Of a stretch of 34,857 nucleotides of DNA, positions 1 to 7,781 are shown in pieces. Numbering within the stretch: position 1 is the first letter of the stretch; each line of letters begins with the position of its first letter. Source of the DNA: Smithella sp. (lineage in GTDB: Bacteria; Desulfobacterota; Syntrophia; Syntrophales; Smithellaceae); contig JAGPFC010000027.1 in NCBI GenBank assembly GCA_018056685.1, forward strand, positions 1-34,857. Direction: 5' to 3'. Under the pieces are notes generated by a model, which was not told where the DNA came from, ran no database searches, and worked only from the letters and a program-made list of their open reading frames with translations. A program made the translations under genes and the position numbers.

Positions 1-127
1 CCATAAACGTCTGCATTCCTCGCTGGGATACAGACCGCCGGTAGAGTTTGAAGAACTGTTTTATAAAAACCAAAAACCCGTGCCGACTGCTCTAATCCCG
101 TCTGTCTAACCGCAGGGGTGCAGTCCA
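1..127 (+). mobile_element. Right end of an IS3-family insertion sequence (partial)
   Basis: The window opens inside an IS3-family element. The last 35 codons of its transposase are present, followed by GGGGTGCAGTCCA at 115-127. This is the reverse complement of TGGACTGCACCCC, the terminal-inverted-repeat type seen in IS150-like members of the IS3 family, and it ends in CA as IS3 right ends do. The element therefore most likely ends at base 127. The target duplication and left end are outside the window. It marks a recombination edge just upstream of the exporter genes. Confidence 0.7.
2..109 (+). CDS. IS3-family transposase OrfB, C-terminal fragment
   Basis: Reading frame 2 is open from the window edge to a TAA at 107-109 and gives 35 residues. 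The peptide contains HSSLGYRPPVEFE, which matches the conserved tail of IS3-family DDE transposases (the HSxLGYxxPxEF motif after the catalytic rve core). The catalytic D, D and E residues lie upstream of the window, so whether the transposase is intact cannot be judged. The stop codon is 18 bases before the end of the terminal inverted repeat, a normal distance for this family. Confidence 0.75.
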   Translation, partial: HKRLHSSLGYRPPVEFEELFYKNQKPVPTALIPSV

Positions 128-147
128 ACTTGTTTCCATCCACCATC

Positions 148-190
148 AACTATTAACTAGCTTTTCACTTTTTCCTTTTTACTTTATACG
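148..190 (+). repeat. Pyrimidine-rich tract upstream of wzm
   Basis: A T/C-rich stretch (for example CTTTTCACTTTTTCC) lies between the IS end and the wzm start. It resembles the C/T-rich tract at 1490-1556 and, in inverted orientation, the A/G-rich tract at 1031-1096. It sits where a Shine-Dalgarno sequence would be expected, and none is visible before the ATG at 196. Confidence 0.45.
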
Positions 191-195
191 CAACC

Positions 196-1026
196 ATGCT
201 TAACGAAAACGAACTAATCATCGAACCCGGCCGCGCCGAAAAAAATTACTGGACTGATCTCTGGCGATACAGGGAACTTTTTATTATTCTTTCCTGGCGT
301 GATTTATCTGTCCGCTACAAACAAACAATAATCGGAATTCTCTGGGCAATCGTCAGGCCATTGCTGACAATGGTTGTCTTCACCGTTATTTTCGGTCGTG
401 TCGCCAAATTACCCAGTGACGGTAATGCACCCTACGCATTGATGGTCTTTGCCGCAATGCTCCCGTGGACATTGTTTTCAAGTTCACTCAGCGAAGCCTC
501 AAATAGTTTAATCGGCAACGCCAATCTGATAAGCAAGGTTTACTTTCCAAGATTGATTATTCCGGCTGCCACTCTCGTAACCGCTCTTGTGGATTTCTTA
601 ATAAGCTTTATTATCCTCATCGCAATGATGTTTTATTACCAGTTTATGCCGGGCTGGCAAATGATCTTGCTGCCTTTTTTCATCATCATGGCCTTACTGG
701 CCAGTTTAGGCCCCGGTCTCTGGATTACGGCCTTGAATGTTAAATATCGCGACTTCCGTTACGTCATTCCTTTCATTGTACAGTTTGGACTGTATGTTTC
801 ACCAGTCGGTTTTAGTAGCAATGTGATACCCGAAAAATGGCGGCTGCTTTACAGCATCAACCCGATGGTTGGCGTCATTGACGGCTTCCGCTGGTGCATA
901 CTTGGCGGCAACAGCCCGATTTACCTGCCTGGCTTCCTTCTTAGCATTGCAATCATTGCCTTCTTTCTCTGGTTGGGCATAACCCGTTTCCGTAAAATGG
1001 AAAAAACCTTCGCGGATATCATTTAA
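196..1026 (+). CDS. wzm: Wzm-type ABC-2 polysaccharide export permease
   Basis: Inner-membrane permease of an ABC exporter that moves undecaprenyl-linked O-antigen or a similar polymer to the periplasm. The 276-residue length is normal for the Wzm/RfbA/TagG family. It shows the conserved cytoplasmic start (SWRDLSVRYKQTIIG, residues 33-47), six hydrophobic segments at about 46-67, 80-97, 120-147, 153-175, 188-206 and 245-263, the NVKYRDFRY loop (181-189) and the INPM motif (221-224). Its partner ATPase is encoded at 1560-2837. The pair is normally adjacent, but here a four-helix-bundle gene with inverted flanks separates them. The ATG at 196 has no clear Shine-Dalgarno sequence; the upstream stretch is pyrimidine-rich. 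Confidence 0.92.
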   Translation: MLNENELIIEPGRAEKNYWTDLWRYRELFIILSWRDLSVRYKQTIIGILWAIVRPLLTMVVFTVIFGRVAKLPSDGNAPYALMVFAAMLPWTLFSSSLSEASNSLIGNANLISKVYFPRLIIPAATLVTALVDFLISFIILIAMMFYYQFMPGWQMILLPFFIIMALLASLGPGLWITALNVKYRDFRYVIPFIVQFGLYVSPVGFSSNVIPEKWRLLYSINPMVGVIDGFRWCILGGNSPIYLPGFLLSIAIIAFFLWLGITRFRKMEKTFADII

Positions 1027-1030
1027 AGAA

Positions 1031-1096
1031 CAGTGAAAGGAAAAAAGAGAAAAGTTAAAAGCGAAAAGAGAAAAGAAAATAGCAAAAATTAAAAAA
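1031..1096 (+). repeat. Purine-rich left arm of inverted repeat around the four-helix-bundle gene
   Basis: An A/G-rich tract follows the wzm stop. It is an imperfect reverse complement of the T/C-rich tract at 1490-1556: both contain AGTTAAAAG and GAAAGGAAA-like blocks when the right tract is reversed. In RNA the two arms could pair and enclose the gene at 1113-1469. The match was made by eye and is imperfect. Confidence 0.55.
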
Positions 1097-1112
1097 TGAA
1101 GAGTGGAATCGA

Positions 1113-1469
1113 ATGAATGAAAGACCACACAGAAATCTTATCGCGTGGAAGAAATCTTTAGAATTAGCTCGTGAAATTTACAAAGTAACGGCAACCTTTC
1201 CCAAAAGTGAAGAATATGGCTTAACTTCACAAATGCGCAGAGCTGTTGTGTCTATCCCCAGCAATTTGGCAGAAGGTGCAGCGAGAAAAGGCAGTAAGGA
1301 ATTTAAACAATTCCTAAACATTGCACAAGGTTCGATCAGCGAACTTGATACACAGATTGAACTTTCCAAAATGCTGAATTATATAGAAAATGATGTTTAT
1401 GAGAGCACAATGACTAAAATGACAGAAATCTCCAAAATGCTTTACGGCCTGGCCAAAACAATAAAATAA
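1113..1469 (+). CDS. Four-helix-bundle protein (23S rRNA intervening-sequence / S23 type)
   Basis: Small cytoplasmic helical protein of 118 residues. It carries the family hallmarks NLIAWKKSLELAREIYK near the N-terminus, FPKSEEYGLTSQMRRA (residues 30-45), SIPSNLAEGAARKG (47-60) and FLNIAQGSISELDTQ. The family is named for ORFs inside 23S rRNA intervening sequences, where the gene is enclosed by an inverted repeat; its biochemical role is unknown. Here it lies between wzm and wzt, and imperfect inverted A/G-rich and C/T-rich tracts flank it, so the arrangement resembles an IVS unit in a protein-coding operon. GAGTGGA at 1100-1106 could serve as a weak ribosome site. No role in polysaccharide export is implied. 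Confidence 0.88.
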   Translation: MNERPHRNLIAWKKSLELAREIYKVTATFPKSEEYGLTSQMRRAVVSIPSNLAEGAARKGSKEFKQFLNIAQGSISELDTQIELSKMLNYIENDVYESTMTKMTEISKMLYGLAKTIK

Positions 1470-1489
1470 CTGTTAACAAATGACTTTTA

Positions 1490-1556
1490 GCTGCTTACTT
1501 TTAACTTTTGCCTTTTTACTCTTAACTTTTAACTGTTTACTATTTCCTTTTAACTA
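1490..1556 (+). repeat. Pyrimidine-rich right arm of inverted repeat upstream of wzt
   Basis: A T/C-rich tract contains repeated TTTTAACTTTT-like blocks and ends 3 bases before the wzt start at 1560. Reversed, it matches the purine-rich tract at 1031-1096, and it resembles 148-190 in direct orientation. It replaces any Shine-Dalgarno sequence for wzt, so translation of wzt may depend on RNA folding or an unusual initiation mode. Confidence 0.55.
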
Positions 1557-1559
1557 TCT

Positions 1560-2837
1560 ATGAGCGACGTAGTCATCAAAGCTGAGAATATCGGCAAAAA
1601 ATACACTATCGGTCACCAGGCAGAAAACGGCCGTTATGTAGCACTGCGTGACGTGCTGGTGCATAATGCAAAAAACCTCTGGAATAAGACCAAAGACCTC
1701 GTATCAGGCAAACCCATCATTCAAGGAGACACGACAGAAGAAATTTGGGCTCTTAAAGACATCAATTTTGAAATCAAACGTGGCGAAGCTGTTGGCATCA
1801 TCGGACGCAACGGTGCCGGGAAAAGTACATTATTGAAGATTCTGAGCCGTATCACTGAACCAACAACAGGTTGCGTGACAATAAAAGGTCGCGTGGCAAG
1901 CCTTCTGGAAGTAGGAACCGGCTTCCATCCTGAACTCAGCGGAAGAGAAAATATTTACTTAAATGGTACTATTCTCGGAATGACACGCGCGGAAATAAAG
2001 AGAAAATTTGATGAAATTGTGGCCTTTGCTGAAATAGAAAAATATCTGGATACCCCTGTTAAGCGTTATTCAAGTGGTATGTATGTGCGTCTGGCCTTTG
2101 CCGTAGCCGCGCATCTCGAGCCGGAAATTCTTGTTGTGGATGAAGTACTTGCTGTTGGTGACGCACAGTTTCAAAAGAAATGCTTCGGCAAGATGGAATC
2201 TGTAGGAAAAGAAGGCCGTACTGTGCTGTTTGTAAGCCACAATATGGGTGCTATAAAATCTCTTTGTTCGATAGGCATTTTACTTAATGAAGGCATGTTA
2301 ACTTTCTTCGGGGATATTAATAATGGTGTAAGTAAATACTTGTCTACTACCGATAAATTATTGGGAAGAATGCAATGGCCTCTATCAAATGCCCCGGGTG
2401 ATCAAAGTCTTAGATTATTAAGTATAGCAACAACTAAATCTGGAAAACAGGTATACCAGTTTGATGATAATTCAGATATTGATATAGAATTAGAAATTAC
2501 AACTAGTGATGATTTGCCGAATGCAGCGATAGGCATGATAATATCTAATCAAGAAGGTCATCCAATTTTACATTCAGCAAGTAATTTAATAGAAAAGTCT
2601 GTTCAAATAAAAAAAGGTACTAATCAAATTCGATATACTATACCGGCAAATATACTTAAAAGTGGGCAATATTCTGTTACTGTGGCTGCAGTTGAGCCTA
2701 ATATTCATTCGTATTTTCGACTACCAGATATAATTAGCTTTGTAATAATTTCCGAGAATAAAGAAATCAATCGTTACGCAGAAAATGTTTGGAAAGGGAT
2801 GCTTAGTCCCCATATTGGTTCATGGCGTTTAGTTTAA
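1560..2837 (+). CDS. wzt: Wzt-type ABC exporter ATPase with C-terminal carbohydrate-binding domain
   Basis: Cytoplasmic ATPase subunit that powers polysaccharide export through the permease at 196-1026. Visible motifs are Walker A GRNGAGKST (residues 82-90), the Q-loop region LLEVGTGFHPELSG, signature YSSGM (170-174), Walker B ILVVDE (190-195) and the H-loop SHN (226-228). Residues from about 275 to 425 form an extra domain of the Wzt_C type; in characterised relatives it binds the modified non-reducing end of the finished chain. The ATPase part is about 50% GC (29/60 at 1801-1860, 32/60 at 2101-2160). The C-terminal part falls to 16/60 at 2461-2520 and 13/60 at 2581-2640, so the specificity domain probably has a different origin. 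Confidence 0.93.
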   Translation: MSDVVIKAENIGKKYTIGHQAENGRYVALRDVLVHNAKNLWNKTKDLVSGKPIIQGDTTEEIWALKDINFEIKRGEAVGIIGRNGAGKSTLLKILSRITEPTTGCVTIKGRVASLLEVGTGFHPELSGRENIYLNGTILGMTRAEIKRKFDEIVAFAEIEKYLDTPVKRYSSGMYVRLAFAVAAHLEPEILVVDEVLAVGDAQFQKKCFGKMESVGKEGRTVLFVSHNMGAIKSLCSIGILLNEGMLTFFGDINNGVSKYLSTTDKLLGRMQWPLSNAPGDQSLRLLSIATTKSGKQVYQFDDNSDIDIELEITTSDDLPNAAIGMIISNQEGHPILHSASNLIEKSVQIKKGTNQIRYTIPANILKSGQYSVTVAAVEPNIHSYFRLPDIISFVIISENKEINRYAENVWKGMLSPHIGSWRLV

Positions 2838-2906
2838 AGCGTAGCACGCTAACGGGGAGTGAAAAGTTTTTGTAATTGCAAAAGGATATTATAAATATTT
2901 AAGTTA

Positions 2907-3536
2907 ATGAACATAATAAGCAAAAGTGTAGCTATGATTTTACGTGCGTCCATGCTTGGCATGAAAAAAGAATGGCACATTACGCGCTATTCCATGTACC
3001 AGGCTTTAGCACGGGTAAGTGCGCAATTAAGAATACATAGAGGTGATGTGCTTTCAATTAGCCATTCAAAAGTTCTTTGTGATATTATTAAATTTCAACC
3101 TAACAACTTCGTTGAGCTAAACTACCCTGAAGGTAATATTCTGTCATTACCTTATCCTGACGATTCTTTTGATTTTCTTTGTTCTGACCAAGTATTGGAG
3201 CACATTTCTGGCGACCCTCAACATGCTATAGATGAATGTTTGCGCGTTCTGCGGCCAGGCGGAATAGCCGTTCATACCACATGCTTGATTAATCCGATAC
3301 ATAAAGAACCGGGCGATTACTGGCGCTTTACGCCAGATGGCTTAAGATTTTTGTCAAGAAATTATAAGGAAATAATTGCGTGCGATGGTTGGGGAAATTT
3401 TGAAGCTTTGACATTGATTTATTGTGGACTGCGATTTGAGAAAGTGCCGTATGCGCAATGGCATCCATTTCACAAAATTGCAATAAAAAATGATCCCGAT
3501 TGGCCGATCGTTACGTGGGTTGTTGCTGAAAAATGA
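2907..3536 (+). CDS. SAM-dependent methyltransferase (Methyltransf_11-like)
   Basis: A 209-residue class I methyltransferase-like protein. The region SLPYPDDSFDFLCSDQVLEHI (about residues 76-96) matches the motif II/III area of Methyltransf_11 enzymes, and CLRVLRPGGIAVHTT matches the post-core strand and turn. Motif I, normally a glycine-rich GxGxG loop, is poorly conserved (GDVLSISHSKVLCDI), so SAM binding may be altered. It follows wzt and is paired with a second methyltransferase at 3565-4179. A plausible role is methylating a sugar of the polymer, perhaps the terminal residue recognised by the Wzt C-terminal domain; this is inference from position. The codon content is AT-rich, like the neighbouring genes. 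Confidence 0.75.
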   Translation: MNIISKSVAMILRASMLGMKKEWHITRYSMYQALARVSAQLRIHRGDVLSISHSKVLCDIIKFQPNNFVELNYPEGNILSLPYPDDSFDFLCSDQVLEHISGDPQHAIDECLRVLRPGGIAVHTTCLINPIHKEPGDYWRFTPDGLRFLSRNYKEIIACDGWGNFEALTLIYCGLRFEKVPYAQWHPFHKIAIKNDPDWPIVTWVVAEK

Positions 3537-3564
3537 ATCTGGAATATAAATTATTTTAAAACGA

Positions 3565-4179
3565 ATGGAATCGCAAGTAGATAAAGAACATTACTATACA
3601 CAAGAGTACCTCAATCGCGATAGATTTCTTGCCCTTAGAGAACAATTACTGCTGTGTCTTGAAATGAAGGGTGAAAGTTTTCTCGAAATCGGCCCCGGGC
3701 CAAATCTTCTAACTCCTTTGTTGAAACAGTTTGGAAAAAGAACAACAACGCTAGATATTGATAATGCATTGAATCCTGATATAGTAGGCGAGCTCTTTAA
3801 TATCCCCTGTGAATCAAATTCTTTTGATATCGCTTGTGCATTTCAGGTTTTAGAGCATATCCCTTTTGAAAAGGTAACACTTGCGCTTTTAGAAATGAAA
3901 AGAGTTTCCAAAAGTAAAGTGATTTTTAGTGTGCCTGATCACGCCGGTCTTCAGAGGCCCTCTTTTCTTTTTACATTAAATATTCACGGACACGAAATTA
4001 AATATGAGAATTTAAAACCTATATATACAGATATTACTAATCCAAAGGAACATTATTGGGAAATTGGCTGCCGTGGAATCGATGTCCATTGTGTATTGGA
4101 TTGCATTAAGAAAGCAAATTTAACCTGTAGACGGCATTACATTCCTTGTGCTTACTTTCATTTTTTCGTATGCGAATAG
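3565..4179 (+). CDS. SAM-dependent methyltransferase
   Basis: A 204-residue class I methyltransferase. Motif I is clear (FLEIGPGPNLLTPLL, starting near residue 38), followed by an acidic strand end (TTLDID), the motif LFNIPCESNSFDIACAFQVLEHI and the strand VIFSVPDHAG. It lacks membrane segments and is expected to act in the cytoplasm on a sugar-nucleotide or lipid-linked sugar. It lies 28 bases after another methyltransferase and just downstream of wzt. In ABC-exported O-antigens, methyl or phosphomethyl caps terminate the chain and are read by Wzt, so these two genes are reasonable candidates for capping enzymes. The substrate cannot be read from the sequence. Confidence 0.8.
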   Translation: MESQVDKEHYYTQEYLNRDRFLALREQLLLCLEMKGESFLEIGPGPNLLTPLLKQFGKRTTTLDIDNALNPDIVGELFNIPCESNSFDIACAFQVLEHIPFEKVTLALLEMKRVSKSKVIFSVPDHAGLQRPSFLFTLNIHGHEIKYENLKPIYTDITNPKEHYWEIGCRGIDVHCVLDCIKKANLTCRRHYIPCAYFHFFVCE

Positions 4180-4249
4180 GTCATCCGTCTATGAATCCCA
4201 AGAATTAAATGATCAAATTACTCGGCCATTATTTACTTAACATAAAAGA

Positions 4250-5527
4250 ATGTTGAGAATCTTACACATAGCGTATTCTGATTATGCAGGGGGTGCGGCC
4301 AGGGCGGCATATCGTGTGCATCGGGCACTCGTAAATAATAATGTTGATAGTCGTATGTGGGTGCTGCATAAAGGCACTGATGACGATCGGGTAAGCAGCG
4401 TACAATTAAAATTAGGTACGCGGATAAAAAACAAAATACATAAGCGCATAATGGGGCGGACATTACGTAACTGGAAAACGAATAATTCAATCTTACATTC
4501 CTTTGGAAAATATAGTGCTGGACTAGTTGAGGCAATTAATAATTCTGATGCGGATGTTATAAATTTACATTGGATATCAGATATATTATCAATCAGTGAC
4601 ATTGGTAGGATTTCAAAACCTATTGTTTGGCGGTTAGCAGATATGTGGGCTTTTTGCGGCGCAGAGCATTATGAAATGGACACACCAGACGCAAGATTTA
4701 GAAATGGTTATTTACGGAACAATCGGCCAATTGGAGAAAGTGGGCCTGATTTAAATAGAGTGGCCTGGCATGAGAAACTTCGCGCTTGGAAACATCAAAA
4801 ATTTACCATTATCTGTACAACGAACTGGCTTGCAAAATGTGCACGTGAAAGCGTACTGTTTTCTAATATGCCTATTCACGTCATTCCCAATCCTCTTGAT
4901 GTATATGAAACATGGAAACCAATTAATAAACAAATATCTCGATGTGCATTGAATCTTCCATTGGACAAGAAAATAATTATTATGGGTGCAGATGGGGGTA
5001 TGGCCAATCCATATAAAGGTGCCGATTTTCTTATTGATGCTGTCACGCGGATTGCATCTCAAAATGTTGGTGGGTTTGATCTTGTTGTTTTTGGCGCCGG
5101 GAAACCAAGCACTCGCATTGATTATCCTTGCACCATTCATTGGCTTGGTGCTGTGCGTGACGATAGATTGCTGGCCTTAGCATATTCTGCCGCTGATGTA
5201 ATGGTCGTACCATCGAAGCAAGAAGCATTTGGACAAACTGCTTCAGAGGCTCAAGCCTGTGGCACACCCGTAGTAGCTTTTAACAACAGTGGTCCTGCAG
5301 ATATAGTCATAGATCAGGAAACTGGCTGGTTAGCCAAGGCTTTCGATACAGATGACCTCGCTAAAGGTATTTTGTGGGTTCTTTCGGATGATAACCGATG
5401 GCAAATGTTATCAGAACAATCTCGCGAAAAGGCAATAGAAAGATTTTCACCTTCCATAATCGCAAAGCAGTATATCAGGGTTTATGAGAGCGTGTTGGGT
5501 GGCAGGACCGTGATAAATGAAAAATAG
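4250..5527 (+). CDS. Glycosyltransferase, family 4 (GT-B fold)
   Basis: A 425-residue cytoplasmic or membrane-associated glycosyltransferase. The start ILHIAYSDYAGGAARAAYR is the N-terminal Rossmann start of GT4 enzymes that act on undecaprenyl-linked acceptors, and it resembles the WcaC-like subgroup. The C-terminal domain has IIMGADGGMANPYKG and a retaining-GT E-x7-E motif, EAFGQTASE (about residues 325-333), followed by AQACGTPVVAF. The donor sugar is not predictable. Its last 11 bases overlap the next glycosyltransferase gene, so the two are translationally linked. Confidence 0.87.
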   Translation: MLRILHIAYSDYAGGAARAAYRVHRALVNNNVDSRMWVLHKGTDDDRVSSVQLKLGTRIKNKIHKRIMGRTLRNWKTNNSILHSFGKYSAGLVEAINNSDADVINLHWISDILSISDIGRISKPIVWRLADMWAFCGAEHYEMDTPDARFRNGYLRNNRPIGESGPDLNRVAWHEKLRAWKHQKFTIICTTNWLAKCARESVLFSNMPIHVIPNPLDVYETWKPINKQISRCALNLPLDKKIIIMGADGGMANPYKGADFLIDAVTRIASQNVGGFDLVVFGAGKPSTRIDYPCTIHWLGAVRDDRLLALAYSAADVMVVPSKQEAFGQTASEAQACGTPVVAFNNSGPADIVIDQETGWLAKAFDTDDLAKGILWVLSDDNRWQMLSEQSREKAIERFSPSIIAKQYIRVYESVLGGRTVINEK

Positions 5528-6620
5528 CGGTTTGATCGAACAACTTCCGCTTCTGCTCGCTGGCAAAACCGGTTGGCCGTGGATGGCAGAATCGCAACCA
5601 ATGTCTCCTCTAATGCCCGATGGTAAACCTTGGCCAAAAATCAGCATTGTTACACCGTCATACAACCAAGGTCAATTTCTTGAAGAGACTATCCGCTCCG
5701 TTTTGCTACAGAATTATCCAAATCTTGAATATATTATTATTGACGGAGGTTCATCAGACAACTCAGTTGAAATAATAAAAAAATACGAACAATGGTTAAC
5801 ATACTGGGTCAGCGAACCCGATAACGGGCAAAGCGATGCAATTAATAAGGGCCTTAAAAAGGTAACGGGGGAAGTTTTTAACTGGCTTTGCTCAGATGAC
5901 TATCTTGAACCTTATGCTTTATTGGATATTGGACAAAAACTTAATCAAAATACCACCGAAAATGCATATTGTGGCAGATGCAGATATTGGAACGAAGTAC
6001 TAAATGAATGCTATGAAAGTCCAGGTTCTTATATAGCCAAAACGATTGAACAAACTCTTTTTCAACATCATATTGATCAACCCGTTACGTTTTATAAAGT
6101 AAGTGCAATAAAAACAATGGGGCCTTTATTGAATGACTTGCATTACCAGATGTGCGCAGAATATTGGTTAAGATACCTTTTGCAGTACGGGCAGAATGAA
6201 ATTGCCAGATCTGATAAAATAATTGCAAATTACCGCATTCATGAGACATCAAAAACGGCAACTTATAAAAATAGTAAATTTAAAAAAGAACGTTATGTTC
6301 TTTTAATAAATCTAGCGAAATTAATTGGAATGAATAGCATCGATATAAGCAGACTTAAAGAAAAATTTTTTTTGGATGAAATAATTGATATCAGGTGGGA
6401 TTATAGAACATTTTTGCATGAACGCATTCTTAAAGCGTATTATTTTAGACTACTTTTTTATTTTTCTTATGATTCCAAAGATTTTAGAAAGGCGTTCTAT
6501 TACTTTATGAAATATATAATTTATGGTGGCCCGGGTTTTTTTGAATATTTCATTGAGTTACTGAATAAAGTTATAAGGAAAATGCAAGAGACAAACAGAA
6601 AAAGGGTATCCGTTGGTTAA
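5517..6620 (+). CDS. Glycosyltransferase, family 2 (GT-A fold)
   Basis: A 367-residue inverting-type glycosyltransferase. After a 40-residue leader comes the GT2 start ISIVTPSYNQGQFLEETI, then YIIIDGGSSDNSVEII, SEPDNGQSDAINKG and the DxD-like metal site CSDDY (about residues 123-127). The C-terminal 100 residues are rich in aromatic and basic residues (YYFRLLFYFSYDSKDFRKAF), typical of membrane-associated tails. It overlaps its upstream neighbour by 11 bases and the downstream gene by 8. The gene is strikingly AT-rich (15 G/C of 60 at 6361-6420). The donor and acceptor are unknown. Confidence 0.87.
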   Translation: MKNSGLIEQLPLLLAGKTGWPWMAESQPMSPLMPDGKPWPKISIVTPSYNQGQFLEETIRSVLLQNYPNLEYIIIDGGSSDNSVEIIKKYEQWLTYWVSEPDNGQSDAINKGLKKVTGEVFNWLCSDDYLEPYALLDIGQKLNQNTTENAYCGRCRYWNEVLNECYESPGSYIAKTIEQTLFQHHIDQPVTFYKVSAIKTMGPLLNDLHYQMCAEYWLRYLLQYGQNEIARSDKIIANYRIHETSKTATYKNSKFKKERYVLLINLAKLIGMNSIDISRLKEKFFLDEIIDIRWDYRTFLHERILKAYYFRLLFYFSYDSKDFRKAFYYFMKYIIYGGPGFFEYFIELLNKVIRKMQETNRKRVSVG

Positions 6621-7764
6621 GAGCAAGCCTCATATAGGCGTCCTTCTGAGTGGCGGTGAAAAGTTTAGTCCATATTTCGGTGGCGCTATTGCTCGTTGGA
6701 CGTATGAAGTTTATCGCCGATTAAGTGATGATGTAGATGTTACCGTTTACGGGGTTACAACAAAAGAAAAGGATAAATATCAGTTATCGCATTTTGATAA
6801 TTTGGCAACTTTGCCATTGGCGATAATATCAAAGATACCTTTTGTCAGACGGGCTGGTGAAATGCTTTGGTTTTTAGGGATGTGGCATGATTTAAAACGT
6901 AAAGATATAATACATGTGCAGAATCGGCCAAGATGGGTTAGCAGATTGAGAAGATTAGGATATCAAGGTAAGATTATTCTTCATATGCATAATCCTCATC
7001 TCGGGCGTGAGAATGTTGAATTTTTAGATCGTTTGGCGGGTGAGGTTGATGTTGTCGTAACCTGCAGTAAGTATCTTGCTAGTCAGTTCAGATCTAAATC
7101 GGAATGCTTGGCAAAATGTTCAAAAGTCGTTTACAATGGTGCAGACATCGAATTGTTCAAACCTGATTCAAGTATGCGCCGCATAGGTGCCGTTATTTAC
7201 AATGGAAGACTCCATCCAGAAAAGGGTGTTGATGTGCTTCTTGATGCGTTTGAGATTGTAATTCGCAAGCTACCTTATGTGACTTTGACAATTTGTGGTG
7301 GGTCAAATTTTGGTTCCAATGAAGAAAATGATTATATAAAGTCTTTACACAAAAAAGCTGAGAGTTTGAATCGTATTCATTCAAATGCTGTAACATTCAC
7401 CGGATACATATCCCATAATGAATTGTCAGAACTATTTCAAAAAAGTCATTTATTTGTAAGTCCTTCGCGTGTGGACGATTCTTTCCCGTTAGCAGTTATC
7501 GAGGCAATGGCTGCTGGTCTTCCTGTAATAGGTACAAGAAGGGGTGGTATTCCCGAAGCAATTGGTGACGGAGGTCTTTTAGTTGATAAAGACAATGTTG
7601 ACGAGTTAGCCGCGGTAATTGAATTAGTTATTTCCGATAAGAATTTGAGCGAAAAATTATCAAAAGAATCTCTTTCAAGAGTTCATACTATGTTTACCTG
7701 GGATATTATCGCTGAACAGTGGCGTAATATTTTGCTTTCGGACAATTCCTGTAATTATAATTAG
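6613..7764 (+). CDS. Glycosyltransferase, family 4
   Basis: A 383-residue GT-B glycosyltransferase. The N-terminal domain has the glycine-rich acceptor loop YFGGAIARWTYEVYRRL, followed by IIHVQNRPRW and VVTCSKYLASQF. The C-terminal donor domain has YNGRLHPEKGVDVLLDAF and SRVDDSFPLAVIEAMAAGLP, which carries an E-x7-E-like motif with D in the first position. The only in-frame start is TTG at 6613, inside the end of the previous gene and preceded by an A/G-rich AAAAAGGG at 6597-6604. The 8-base overlap suggests translational coupling. Confidence 0.85.
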   Translation: MVKSKPHIGVLLSGGEKFSPYFGGAIARWTYEVYRRLSDDVDVTVYGVTTKEKDKYQLSHFDNLATLPLAIISKIPFVRRAGEMLWFLGMWHDLKRKDIIHVQNRPRWVSRLRRLGYQGKIILHMHNPHLGRENVEFLDRLAGEVDVVVTCSKYLASQFRSKSECLAKCSKVVYNGADIELFKPDSSMRRIGAVIYNGRLHPEKGVDVLLDAFEIVIRKLPYVTLTICGGSNFGSNEENDYIKSLHKKAESLNRIHSNAVTFTGYISHNELSELFQKSHLFVSPSRVDDSFPLAVIEAMAAGLPVIGTRRGGIPEAIGDGGLLVDKDNVDELAAVIELVISDKNLSEKLSKESLSRVHTMFTWDIIAEQWRNILLSDNSCNYN

Positions 7765-7781
7765 TCACTTAATTGATTCGA

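Noticed and set aside
2840..2856. AGCGT/ACGCT hairpin after wzt as a terminator
   Set aside because: The stem is only five pairs and no T-run follows directly; the next gene is likely cotranscribed.
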